Shown here: piece by piece, positions 1-9,509 of the stretch
How positions within the stretch are numbered: position 1 is the stretch's first letter
Layout: every line of letters starts with the position of its first letter
NCBI GenBank assembly: GCA_024196135.1
Contig: JAMQCK010000578.1
Span: 1 to 19,735, forward strand
Direction: 5' to 3'
Length of the DNA: 19,735 bases
Source: Pleurotus ostreatus/Saccharomyces cerevisiae fusant
Lineage: Eukaryota; Opisthokonta
The notes under the pieces: generated by a model
Told to the model about the DNA's origin: nothing
Seen by the model: only the letters and a program-made list of their open reading frames with translations
The model's database searches: none
Translations under genes and position numbers: made by a program

Positions 1-759
1 CCCCTTCCCACCCTTTGACGACCTTTTTATTCCTTAAAGATGCCGGGACCTGCTCCTCTATCCACGCTGTACCCGCTGCCTATTCTTGTATACCACTTCC
101 GCCACGTCTTCTGCCACTCACCCATACTCATCTGTCCCCGATTTACGTACCGCTCATCCCAACCCCTTCCTTGTTGTACATAACTATGCGAAGGTTTGCG
201 CTTCCAAACCCAAAATACGACTTGTTGTACCCACGAATATATTGTGAGTTGTCGTCATTGCGTGTGGCTTACGGTTCGGGCTTTGTAGGTCTCGACATCG
301 ACATCCTAACGCAGGAGACTTCGGAAAAGTGAAGCAAGACCCATCCTCTACATGTGAGTGGATGCGACTGCCCTCGCTCTCTCAGTCCACTACTGTCTCG
401 CTGTCTACGCTCCGTCTTGTTCCTTTTCTCGGTGCATCCTCGAAGTAATATCTGACGAACCAGATCGACACGTCCGTCAATATCGCGCGTGAGTACTAGG
501 ACGCGGCTGAATGGGATATCGACCCCTGGAGTTCCTTCGACAGCTCTGTATCGCGAAGACCTCTTCATGGGCGCCTAAACGTCCTAGGGACCGAGGCTCT
601 TAGACATCTGACTCACTTTTGTAGAGCCCTAGAAGCTCAGCCACAACATGCGTCCTAGTATGCCGTATCTTGTTCAACGCGGCGCCTATCGACCTCTCAG
701 GTTTTTCTCGTACTTCCACGTCTGCAGTGGGCTATCTGCCACCCCAGTTGAGTTCGAAG
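1..759. other. Left-edge region without a safe gene; intron-like signals present
   Basis: No recognisable protein domain was found here. GTGAGT donors at about 244, 354 and 488 are followed by plausible acceptors near 289, 466 and 542. A good acceptor with a CTGAC branch site and a T-run lies just before 626. Splicing these keeps one forward frame open for a long stretch up to a TAG near 655, so the 3' end of an unrecognised or decaying gene is possible. Alternatively these are non-coding leader introns of the hydrolase at 760. I found no start codon and no family match, so no CDS is called. Confidence 0.3.
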
Positions 760-1614
760 ATGGGCCAAGGACCTTCCAAAGACGCCGTCCACCTCGAGAC
801 TCGGGTCGAAAACCCAACCGACGATGCTCCGCGCGGGCTTGCGCTTATTGCCCACGGTCGTCTCGGTGGGACATACGACGATCCCGTTGTCCGAACCCTC
901 GCTCGCTATCTAGTCGAGCGCCGAAGTATGCGCGTCGTGACGTGGAATGCGCGGGGCATTGGACACAGCGGCGGGGGTAATGAGTGGAGTGACTTCGGCG
1001 TTTGGATGGGCGAGGCAGCGGTGAACGACTATACGGTGCGCAGATACGACATCCAGGATGACTGCTACTGACTCCAAGCGCAGCGTCTTCTGAATGAGTC
1101 TCTGGATACGTTCGTTGCCGATTATCCCGACGTGACCGATGCTGAACTTTTCATCTGCGTAAGGTAATCTACCGAGCGCAGGCGTGGGTGATACTCATAT
1201 GCACCACCACCGCAGGGCTACTCCGCTGGTGCCACCTTCGCTGCCGCCGTTCGCGCACCGCAAAATTTGGCACGCTTCCGTCCTCCGCGGTATATCCTCA
1301 TCTCGTACCCCGTCGAGCTGGCGCCTTGCATTGGCGTCTTCATGACGGGTGGATACTTTCGCGCGCTCGAGGCGCTCGTGCAGGGAGAAGGCTGGGAAGG
1401 CAATCCGCACCCCGAAGGCCCGGTTACCGGTGTCCTTACATTGACAGGGAGCGGCGAGCGAGGTCCGTTCTACGGTATGTGGACGGGTATCTTGTCGGGG
1501 AAGAACCGGCGCGGCAATCTCAAGCAGGTCGTTGTGGAATGGGCAGACCATGTCTGGACGAACAAAGTGCACTGCATACCTGAAGAGGTAGACAAGTGGC
1601 TCAATGACGAGTAG
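760..1614 (+). CDS. Alpha/beta hydrolase fold protein, 3 exons, about 249 aa
   Basis: The gene model is join(760..1035, 1084..1158, 1216..1614); the introns are 48 and 57 nt, both in phase 0. The start is the ATG at 760; the open frame extends upstream to a TTG only. What is seen: an HGRLGG motif near residue 33, typical of the oxyanion region of small fungal alpha/beta hydrolases; a V-V-T-W-N-A-R-G-I-G-H-S segment after the second strand; a nucleophile elbow G-Y-S-A-G with Ser about residue 120, which opens exon 3; and a C-terminal W-A-D-H-V-W with the likely catalytic His about residue 228. The acid position is odd: where family members usually have G-D-x-D, this protein reads T-G-S-G-E-R-G-P, so the charge may come from Glu or elsewhere. 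No signal peptide is visible, so it is probably cytosolic. The substrate cannot be inferred. It converges on the minus-strand gene at 1732, with 117 nt between the stops. Confidence 0.85.
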
Positions 1615-1731
1615 GAGAATTCAAGTATTTCGCTTTCCATGCATAAATATACAGGCGGCTCATCAAAGTCGTAAGTAGGAGATCGTCATATATTCCATCG
1701 TCTCAGTTCGAGGGTGCGTCTTGTCTGTCCT

Positions 1732-2366
1732 TCATGAGCTTGCCTCATCGGTGGAGCTCATCCTGCTCATCGCAAATTTGCGCCGTAAGCTGGACCACCG
1801 CTTAGGCCTCTCGCCATTGAACCCATCTGACTCGATCGAGGATCGCGGCGTCAAAGGCTCAACCACGATACCCTCCTCCTCTTCCTCCTTAGGTACGTCA
1901 ACGCCCTCCGCCCACCGCATCTTCTCGTCAAGGTCGACGCAGCAGAATACGCGCCCCAGCTCCTCCAATTGATCGCGCGTCGGGCGCTTCAAGAACGCCT
2001 CCGCCGGCAGTGTGCTGCACACTGCCAGAAACGGTTGCCCGCGCTCCTTGCGGCCATCGGCCACTAATACACCGCGCATCTCGTAGCCAACGTAGTCGCT
2101 GAGGTAGGCCGCCAACATCTGCAGGCGGGTGCGCAGGGTGGAGGCGCCGACGGTCCTTGAGCCCCGTGTGGCGAGAGAGAAGTCGATCCACGCCTCGTTG
2201 ACGTCCCAGCCGCAGTGCCACCCGCTATCGGACTCGGCGACGAAGCTGGGGAGGGGTGGCAAGCTGGCGTCTATGCCCATGTTGAAGCCCTGCCGGAAAA
2301 GGGGGAAGACGGTCAGAAGATGGCAAAGTGGCAGTGGCAATACGAAAGACGCACTGGTAGACTCAT
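1732..2366 (-). CDS. Unrecognised basidiomycete-type protein, 2 exons, about 189 aa
   Basis: The gene model is complement(join(1732..2289, 2355..2366)). A tiny first exon encodes M-S-L-P, then a 65-nt phase-0 intron (GTGCGT donor, CTGAC branch site, CGGCAG acceptor) and one long exon. A second possible start is the ATG at 2280, just inside exon 2, giving 183 aa. The central part, about residues 15-120, looks like a folded domain rich in Trp, Leu and Val (for example D-S-G-W-H-C-G-W-D-V-N-E-A-W). The C-terminal part has a run of five Glu and a basic, Ser-rich tail that looks disordered. No signal peptide or membrane span is visible. I do not recognise the family and assign no function. A TATA-like element lies about 106 nt upstream of the start. 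The reading frame and intron are convincing; the exact start is less so. Confidence 0.6.
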
Positions 2367-2908
2367 GATGCTTTGTGTAAGTGCTTTCCGGTAGAGTGAA
2401 CTCTGGGCTTGGATGCGTTCGCTGATGCTGCAAGGGAAGTTGTGCAGTGCGACTTGAGCACCACCACCACGCCTTTATACCTATGAGCAAGGGCTTTGAC
2501 CATGCCGCGCGTCGTTCACAACAAAGGCGTTTGATGGTCTGTTGCATGCATGCATCGCGCAACGTGTCGTGAATGCGCCTATGTTCAAGAATCGGGACAA
2601 GCCAAAGCACTCGCCTGGCATTCGACATGCTCGTCGTTCTGTTGAAACATAGTCAATGACATTACCGCCTTTGACATTTGGCGTGCCATGAATATTGATT
2701 TTCCTAGTAAAAAGTCGTTCTGATCGTGCGCGCAACAAAAGTGGCGGGTGCCTGAGGTGTGCGTTTATGCTGTGCATGCTGACTGTTTACAAGATAGAAT
2801 TGACTGTCACGCCAACATTGAGATATTCTTGCTGTTTCTTAAGGTGATCGTCGTCTGTGTCGCCCGTCTGCAGGAGCGGTGACCAGAGCCTCCAGGGAGA
2901 AACGTATT
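2367..2908. other. Intergenic: promoter of the minus-strand orphan and 3' flank of the permease
   Basis: This stretch of about 540 nt separates two minus-strand genes. It holds a TATA-like element (2472-2479) and a 12-bp perfect palindrome built of overlapping TGCATGCA units at 2543-2554. Open frames here are short or start with non-ATG codons and show no motif, so no gene is called. Confidence 0.6.
2472..2479 (-). promoter_or_regulatory. TATA-like element upstream of the orphan gene
   Basis: On the minus strand the sequence reads TATAAAGG, about 106 nt upstream of the proposed ATG at 2366. That leaves room for a normal fungal 5' leader. Supported by sequence and spacing only. Confidence 0.5.
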
Positions 2909-5375
2909 CTACGCAGGCTTCGGAATATTCAAGCTGTCTTCATCGTAGTCGTCGCCTCCTGGAGGGCCACTGTAGTGATAGCGCCCGTCTGGATACATCA
3001 GATTATATGGGTCTCAAATGCTGCGAGCGCACTCACTGATCATGTACCAAGCCCCACTGATCACCGCGAATCCCACAAATACAACGGAGGCATAATCTGG
3101 GAGCGCAAGTTCAGCTTCGTCGTAAATCTCGTTACGGAGATCACATCACTCACTCATCGTCGACTTATCCACCGGCAACGCCGCGGGCATCGAGAACAGC
3201 ACCATCTCCAGCGCGACCCACAGCACCGCCATCACATTCACCACCCACCCCCACCGACCCAACGCGTACGGCGCGTCCGCCACGCCCTTCCTCCCGCCCG
3301 CCAAGAGCACAATCACCGGTATTGCATAGCTCGCGCCGAGGCACATCACCTCCACGCCGACGAACGCGTTGAACGCGGCGCTCGAGCCGAGGAAGATGAG
3401 GCCGAGCGCCGCCTGCACGGCAATGCAGAGGAGGAACGCGTTGAGGGGGAGCTCGTGGAAGCGGGTGTCGATTTTGTCGAAGGTGGCGTGGAAGGGGAGG
3501 GCTTTGTCGCGCGCGAAGGACCAGGTGGCGCGGGAGGCGGCGCAGTTTATGGAGATGGAGCAGAAAACGCCGACGCCGAAGACTGGGGGGGGGTGATGTG
3601 CGTGAGCTTGGATTTGTGGAGAACTGGTATGAGGCGCGCTCACTAATAAACCACTGTGAAGGGCGTCAGTCCGTGAACTGAGGCTAATACAAAGTGGACG
3701 ACGCACCATGCCAAATCCGCCGCCTTGCGAGCCCATGATCATTGTGTACATGACGGCGATAGGCTGGCCCGATGGTACTGCGGCTCTCGTCAGTGCCTAT
3801 GATCCTTCGTAGAATACTTCATACGCACCCTCCAGAAGCACACCAATATCTGGCAGCGTAAAGTTGATAGGTAGAATAAAAGCAATGCCCATCAAGCAGC
3901 CGATGGGCACCGACCATACAATCGCGCGCGGCAGATTGATGGACGCGTTGTGCACCTCTTCCGCCATCGCTGTGGCTGGGGAGGAGTTCAGACGTTGTTG
4001 AAAAGATGGGTTTTGCAGGAACGTACTCATGCCGATCGCAGAAAATGTGTATCCTGCCTAACGAAGGCGTGAACTACTGCAGCTCCAGGGGAGAGGGATG
4101 TGGACGTACCGGAAACAGCCCAATGAAGAACGTCCACCCTGGCGCCCATCCGGAGAACGAGGTGTCAAAGTGCGTGAAGGCGAACTCTGCCGAGTGGCGC
4201 CCTGCTTTCGCTTCGACTGGGAGGCAGACGAGCAGGACTGACAAAAGGCGATATCAGCACTGCTCATTCGGACCACTGGAGACGATAACACGCACCCACG
4301 AGGCCGATAGCAATCCAATACGCCGAGAGGATCTGCCTGAAGATAAGAATTGAGTAATGCATGGGAGTTGCTGAACTCACGTCGAGCATGGGCAGGTAGC
4401 GATTGAAGAAGATGCAGAATACGCTCGTCAACAGAAGGACGCCGAGGAAGATCAGATCTAGACGATATGGTGAGCAAGTTGAAGCACACGGAGCATAGCC
4501 AACATACAAGTCTGCCACGCCGTCGCCTCCCATTCAGGATGGTATATGGTGATGCCGGCGACGAGGAGCTGCGCTGTTCCCTAGAGCAGGTATCAGCCAG
4601 CATAAATTGACCTCGGGCTCATAGGAGTCGAGACTCCAGGCGTTCAGAGATCGAGACGCCGCGAATGAAAGCATACGTACAAAAGTCACGCTCAGGCTAA
4701 CCATCCAGTCCCCGGCTACTATCAGCCACCCGGTGATATATGACAGCACAAGCCTGTGCCGCGGGGGCGCTAGGCGGTAGACCCAGTAGTACGCGCCGGC
4801 GGAGGTGGGGTACTTGGATGCGATCTCGCCCAGGGAGAGGGCGATGAAGAGGGAGAGGAGGGATACGAGGAGGAGGCTAGTGATATGTGGAAGGATCTAA
4901 GTGAGTACGAGATTGGAAAGATAGACTAGGTAGACGCACCCCCAGAACATGGACGCGGGCCCTCCGGCGACGAGGGAAGTTGCGAGCGGTGCGGCGAGGC
5001 CGTATGCTGTGGTGGCGTCAATTGGCGGGGGAAAGTGAGGTGGGTCTCCGACGTACGGACTGCCATGATCGCTGGAACAGAGTATGTGAGGACGTATGTG
5101 ATGACGGCTGCGTCTGCGCTGGCTCACCGAGGGTCACTGTGAAACGACATCAGCGACATGCGCCTCATTGCAGTGAACGTTGCACGTACTGAACAAAATA
5201 TGCGGAAGACCCCTTGACTGACATTCCAGTAGGTTGAGCGTGCACGCCTAGAAGTATACTGCGCACTCACCCGCGCCAGCTCTTGCTCGTATCCCAGCTT
5301 CTTCAGGTCGTCCACTGGCCGGACGACGACCGCCACGTCCTTCTCATCTACGTCGCTTCCTTTGCGCAGGCTCAT
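2909..5375 (-). CDS. Amino-acid/GABA-type permease (APC superfamily), 17 exons, 520 aa
   Basis: The model is complement(join(2909..2988, 3037..3096, 3154..3582, 3644..3653, 3707..3777, 3829..3975, 4027..4057, 4110..4237, 4296..4332, 4381..4457, 4508..4580, 4681..4876, 4940..5006, 5057..5071, 5128..5136, 5190..5217, 5271..5375)), 1563 nt in frame. The product is a multi-span membrane transporter of the fungal amino-acid/choline/GABA permease group, expected in the plasma or vacuolar membrane. Seen in order: a hydrophilic N-terminus ending L-G-Y-E-Q-E-L; P-Y-G-L-A-A-P-L-A-T-S-L and G-G-P-A-S-M in the first helices; A-L-S-L-G-E-I-A-S-K-Y-P-T-S-A-G-A-Y-Y-W, the group signature; Y-I-T-G-W; M-A-E-E-V-H-N; C-A-A-S-R-A-T-W-S-F-A-R-D-K; and a short acidic C-terminus. 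All introns are about 48-63 nt except one of 100 nt. Exons of 9, 10 and 15 nt are required to keep these motifs. The substrate cannot be fixed from sequence. No frameshift or internal stop is seen in the spliced frame. Confidence 0.93.
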
Positions 5376-6249
5376 CGTCGCGCGTCGAGCAAGTAGTTCC
5401 AGATCTGCAAGTCGAGAGATGGCGAAAGGAAGGAGCAAGGAGGAAGAGCACCGATAACGAGAGAGCGCGAACGCCGGAGCCGAGCATGGCTTATGACCTC
5501 AAGGATGAATACCTCTCGCCGATATGGCTTGGTCCCAGCAAAGAGAGTCATCACCCTGAGCCGCCCGCGATAGAACGCTCGCGTCGCTGTGATAGAGCGC
5601 TCAGAAGCGCGGGTGGTGCCTCGTGCCAATGGAGACGAGTATAGAGCCGCTGCGTTCATTGGCCGATACGACGAACCTTCGCCCAGGATATGCATTCTGT
5701 TTACCCCAAGGCTGATAAGGATTGTTGGATAGGAGTGAATAGATAGTTTTGAGTTCAAGTGCATAGCGATACGCGAGACCGGAGCGCGCCCTCGAGGGCA
5801 GGTACCCAGGGAGATCATGACGGTGGAAAGCAAGGACCTGCAACTTCACGTGATTCAGACGGAAGGTTCCGAGGAAAATCAACCTCCGCTTTTCAAAGGA
5901 AACCTGGGGCAGTACTGATACAACATGAGCGCCGAGTATTTACAAGACCATCGCCGAGTATCTACAAGACCATCGCCGAGTATCCACAGGCCGACCTATC
6001 CACCCTTAGAGCCAAACACAGAAGAAGAGAAGTAAATAAAGATAAGGGTATATGTGAGAAACTAATTCCCGCTAGGACGCCCGGTTCGAGCGGACTTCTC
6101 GCGCGTAGACATCGCTGCTTCCGGTCTCCTAGCCATCCTGCCTCCGGTTCCGAGACCTCCTCCCAAGCCCGAAGCTTCCTCCCGGTCCCGAGGTCTACTT
6201 CGCTGAGTTTGAAGCCATCGCTCGCTCCCCCGGGTCCGACGCTCCCCAC
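5376..6249. other. Intergenic: permease promoter and 3' flank of the RlpA-like gene
   Basis: About 870 nt lie between two minus-strand genes. Contents: a CACGTG E-box at 5847-5852, about 470 nt upstream of the permease start, and a 22-nt tandem repeat at 5931-5988. The frame running upstream from the permease start contains a further ATG at 5438, but the family N-terminus begins around 5375. No separate gene is supported. Confidence 0.6.
5931..5988. repeat. 22-nt tandem repeat, about 2.6 copies
   Basis: GCCGAGTAT begins at 5931, 5953 and 5975, each time followed by a near-identical TNNACAAGACCATC stretch. The period is exactly 22 nt, with single-base differences between copies. The array is short and no protein reading is evident. 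Confidence 0.9.
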
Positions 6250-6976
6250 TCACTCCCAGTTCCAGTACACCTGAATGAGCCCCGTGTCCTGGCTGGCGAG
6301 CTGCGTAAATGCGCCCGGCGAGAGATCGATGTGGTACCCCTCGCAGCTTGGGCAGAGGTCGACGACGGTCGCGTCGACCCATTTGTTGCCGTCTGGTAAG
6401 GGGGTCAGTCAAGCTCGGGAGAGAGTCAGTCGATCTCGGGAGGGACTTTCGTGGATGTCGATGATGGAGGAGAGGACGATGGAGGAGAAGAGGACGATGG
6501 AGGAGAAGAGGACGATGGAGGACAACGATGTCGATGGAGGAAAAGAGGACAGTGGAGGAGAAGAGGACAATGTCATAGCGATGGCGAATCCACGTACACC
6601 AAATCCCGATATGCTGCCAGCAGTGCGCGCCGTTGTTCCACACGCTGTAGGGGAGCGCGACGACGGGGTCGCTGTTCTTGCTGTACGCGCCGCACGCGCC
6701 GGCGTTGCCGGTCTCGGTGTAGTACCAGGTGGCTGGTGGGGGTGGTGAGTATGGGGAGATCCGGTAGATGGGGAGTATGGTGAGGATGGTGCGCGGATGG
6801 TGAGGACGGTGAGGACGGTGAGAATGGTAATGGAATGGTTAGGATGGTGCGCGGATGATGAGTACGTTGCTCGGGAAGTATCAAAAAAGGTGAGTAGCCC
6901 ACTTACCAGCGCCATTATACGCGTGGGCCGCACCGGCGGCGGCGAGGGTGGCAAGGAGCGACAGGAAGGAAGGCAT
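6250..6976 (-). CDS. Small secreted RlpA-like / expansin-related double-psi beta-barrel protein, 115 aa
   Basis: The model is complement(join(6250..6392, 6598..6732, 6907..6976)), 348 nt. Residues 1-19 form a signal peptide (M-P-S-F-L-S-L-L-A-T-L-A-A-A-G-A-A-H-A), with cleavage expected after A-H-A. The mature ~96 residues are one double-psi beta-barrel. Seen: A-T-W-Y-Y-T-E-T-G-N-A-G-A-C-G, then N-S-D-P-V-V-A-L, H-C-W-Q-H-I, V-V-D-L-C-P-S-C, and H-I-D-L-S-P-G-A-F, the hallmark order of the family. Four Cys sit at the usual places for two disulfides. Fungal relatives are secreted wall- or plant-interaction proteins; catalytic activity is not established for this single-domain form, and no carbohydrate-binding module is present. 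The two introns (174 and 205 nt) are three to four times longer than others in the window, because each carries a minisatellite. The ATG at 6976 is the only one giving a signal peptide. Confidence 0.9.
6455..6575. repeat. 18-nt minisatellite inside intron 2 of the RlpA-like gene
   Basis: On the plus strand the unit is ATGGAGGAGAAGAGGACG. The GAGGACG core recurs at 6472, 6490 and 6508, then degenerates and recurs as GAGGACA at 6545 and 6563. The array fills more than half of the 205-nt intron and leaves the splice ends clear. It stays open in the forward frame, which creates spurious acidic ORFs. Confidence 0.9.
6780..6865. repeat. 9-10-nt GGTGAGGAC/GGATGGTG repeats inside intron 1 of the RlpA-like gene
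   Basis: The plus strand shows repeated GGTGAGGAC(GGTGAGGAC)GGTGAGAAT and two copies of GGATGGTGCGCGGATG, near 6784 and 6842. The repeats occupy the middle of the 174-nt intron. Unit boundaries are approximate. Confidence 0.8.
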
Positions 6977-7380
6977 GTCGAGTGTGGATTGGACGTGAGT
7001 TGGTGGGTGTGGCGCAGTGAGCGGAGTGTGGTGCGATGGATGTAAAGTGAGCGCTGGAGCGGGTGTCGCGAGGGGTGGCTAAGTAGCCGATGAGGATACG
7101 AGGGCTGAGAGGAGGCGAGGACTGATGAAGAGACAGAGGGCATGTTCGAGTGTCCTTTATACCGCGAAAGTACGTGAACTAGAGCACGAGAGTGTACGTG
7201 AGCCATACTGGGCGGGGGCGCCGTACGCCCGCGGTCGGGATAGACGCGGCCATGAGAGCGTCCCATCGTGATTGTGAACGCAGCCCAAACGATAGGCGGG
7301 CCAGGAACGGGGCACAAGGAAGCGGGTGGTTGCCGTCGCAGAAGAGGCTTTGGGGGAGGGAGCGTGCGCTACGAGGTAGG

Positions 7381-7430
7381 GCACAGACGCTAGGAGAGAG
7401 GGCACGGACGCTAGGAGAGAGGGCACGGAC
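7381..7430. repeat. 21-nt tandem repeat
   Basis: GCAC(A/G)GACGCTAGGAGAGAGG recurs with starts at 7381, 7402 and 7423, a period of 21 nt with about 2.4 copies. It lies upstream of the RlpA-like gene. Confidence 0.85.
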
Positions 7431-7802
7431 GAGGCTGGCGCTAAGCCGGTGAGTAAGATGAAATACAAGGCCAAGCGATGTACTATGAGTATGAGTGATG
7501 GCCTACGAGAACAAGAGATGGCCTACCGAGTCAAACACACGTCTCATGTAGTGCCACTCCGAAGACCAAGGCGGAGGAGACCAGGAGGAGTGAGGCCCTG
7601 TAAGGGAGGATGGAGGATTGGGATAGGCGTGGCCTTGAGTCCGAGTCGAGGTTTCCATGGTGGAAACAGAGATGCAGCGCGCTCTGCGCGAGGTCAGGTC
7701 GCTATTGTTTGGAAGCGCGCGCATGGCTGCAATGTGCCGGCGGTTGCCTAAAGCGTAACAAGGACGTACGAGAGACCGGCCAGGCGACCGTTGGTAGCCG
7801 TA

Positions 7803-7860
7803 CATGCGACCGCCGAGAGCCGCTCATGCGACCGCCGAGAGCCGCTCATGCGACCGTCGG
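7803..7860. repeat. 22-nt tandem repeat
   Basis: CATGCGACCGCCGAGAGCCGCT recurs with starts at 7803, 7825 and 7847, an exact 22-nt period; the last copy is partial and variant. The copies are contiguous without spacers, so this is not a CRISPR array. Confidence 0.9.
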
Positions 7861-8283
7861 TATTGTTGGATGTGACGAAACATGCCGCGGGTTTGACACT
7901 ACTCTAGTCGTCGCCTGGTCAAGTTTAGTTGTCGCCTGTTCATCTACGTTCGCCGGTGCCAGCGCATGCTCGTCCGCGCCGCCGGGAGCTTGCGTATGCC
8001 GCGGAAAGCTTGTTCGCGCGGATTGGGAGATGCGTATAAAGCGGACTAGGGTCGAAAGGGTCGCCTTTGGGTAAGCAACAGGTCTAGGGCGCGAGGTTCG
8101 GGACGCCGCATGTGAGCTTGAGTGCATATCTAAAGCTAGCATGCATTAGAGAGATTCAATGTAGGCCTTAGCAGCTAAGAGGTATATAATTTATGGCCAT
8201 GATAGAGCGACCCCGTCTTGGATCGCGTGGGAGTTCGAAGGAAGTTTAGTTGACGCCACTTTGGTCCAACTTGGGACGTCCGG

Positions 8284-8297
8284 CCGGCACTTGCCGG
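8284..8297. promoter_or_regulatory. CGG-N6-CCG palindrome (CCGGCA-CT-TGCCGG)
   Basis: This is a perfect 6+6 inverted repeat around a 2-nt centre. CGG triplets in inverted orientation six bases apart are the site type bound by some fungal Zn2Cys6 regulators of the Ppr1/UaY kind. The same core recurs upstream of two orphan-family genes at 14836 and 19214. Here it is not followed by an identified gene. Confidence 0.45.
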
Positions 8298-9143
8298 TCG
8301 GGGCGGAGAGGCGGATCGAAGCATCGCCTTTCTCAACTGATCTTCGTGTTTTCTACCACCCTCCACGTCGACAACCCTCATGTCGTCGTTGAGTAGTGGA
8401 AATATCACAAACAGGGCTCACAATAGGAACTCTGAGCTGCCAGATCATTAAGAAGGAGTAGGAGACAACCTCTAAATCTCGACGTTGTAATCGGGTTGAG
8501 TCGCATTTCCTGTCTGTTCCACTTATCTACGATCTTCCTTTCTCATGCACAGGGCATTCAGAAGAAATCAGAAGACATATTCACTACCAGCTTAGGATAC
8601 GACCCCTCAAATTGCCCTATCAAATGGCGTGGCAACGCCTCAGTCAAAGCATGCCCGAGTCGTCTCACTGCGCGTGAATGCCACAACCCTCGTTCGTGAC
8701 ACGTTGGAAAATACCTATGACGGCCTTCAAAATATGATGCGCATGGCTACCGAGGCTATGAGCAGCGTCTGCAGCTGCGATTCTCCGTATAGTACTGACC
8801 CCGAGAACTCACAACAAGCGTACATCTGGCGACACCATGGACAAGCCGTCTCTGGGCATATAACATATGGGTGCATATGAGGAAGTATAACAGGTGAGCA
8901 CCGATTTGCCACATCATCTTGCGCCACACTTCTTTTCGAGGAGCCCCTCGCCACACTTCTCCGATCAGGAACACCGCATTCAGAAGTCCCATTGTCTGCT
9001 CTCGGCGCCTATCAGCGGTCAACGGTCACACGTCACTCGGCAGACAAAGCGTTGTCGGCGGGCGGTACTTAAGGAAGAGCCTATTGTTCCTGTTTTCCAC
9101 AGCGACTTGACCAGATACCACCACCATTGCGAGCTCGTACAGA

Positions 9144-9208
9144 ACCGCGACCAGCTACAGAACCGCGACCAGCAATTCTTACCGCGACCAGCAACTACTA
9201 CCGCGACC
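9144..9208. repeat. 18-19-nt tandem repeat upstream of the lysine-rich gene
   Basis: ACCGCGACC recurs at 9144, 9162, 9181 and 9200, with variable AGC(T/A)AC-type spacers. The array is degenerate and lies about 300-370 nt upstream of the ATG at 9510. Confidence 0.75.
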
Positions 9209-9509
9209 ACGATCAGCTACTCTCCCCTTCGACCAGCATCCAAGTACCCACGAACAGTACGCCCTCTATTGCACTCATACATGTACCCAGGTACTGACCC
9301 GAGCACTCAGAATCGTTGCCACGACCGCCCCCGTTGTGGCATTGACCCTACCACTCACCTTGGATCGATCACTCCCCCTCACTCGTACAACGACCGCTAC
9401 CCTTTCGCTCACCTAACGAGCGCTCCCACCTCACTGACAGAGTACTACAAGCACTCACCCCTCGTCCTTGCATCAACCACCCCCCATCGTCATTGCCACA
9501 ACCGCCAAC

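Larger units (their letters stand above)
6977..9509. other. Gene-poor 2.5-kb interval between divergent genes
   Basis: No reading frame here shows a recognisable domain, and nearly all longer ORFs begin with non-ATG codons. The interval should contain the promoters of the minus-strand RlpA-like gene and of the plus-strand lysine-rich gene. It also holds tandem repeats at 7381-7430, 7803-7860 and 9144-9208, TATA-like sites near 8035 and 8183, a CCGGCA-N2-TGCCGG palindrome at 8284-8297, and one strong acceptor-like site ending at about 8547. A small lineage-specific gene in 8380-8900 cannot be excluded, but I cannot support a model. Confidence 0.5.

Noticed and set aside
2543..2554. TGCATGCATGCA palindrome as a regulatory site
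   Set aside because: It is a simple alternating repeat of overlapping GCATGC words. It occurs once in this form, and no link to a regulator could be supported.
5124..5438. Permease N-terminus read straight through intron 1
   Set aside because: It inserts residues absent from the family and leads to a stop after the next exon. Splicing at 5270/5218 restores the known first-helix sequence.
6409..7317. 302-aa minus-strand open frame across the RlpA-like gene
   Set aside because: It reads through both repeat-filled introns in the wrong frame for the conserved barrel motifs; the Ser/Pro/His-rich product is a repeat artefact.
7803..7860. 22-nt direct repeats as a CRISPR-like array
   Set aside because: The copies are contiguous with no spacers, and the genome is eukaryotic. 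Ordinary tandem repeat.
8496..8880. Small plus-strand frames after a strong acceptor-like site
   Set aside because: Starts are TTG or GTG, no domain is seen and no matching donor exon could be defined. Kept only as a possibility in the interval description.
8756..9022. Minus-strand 88-aa frame with hydrophobic stretches
   Set aside because: No family motif, no convincing promoter or splice context, and it overlaps small direct repeats. Chance open frame.
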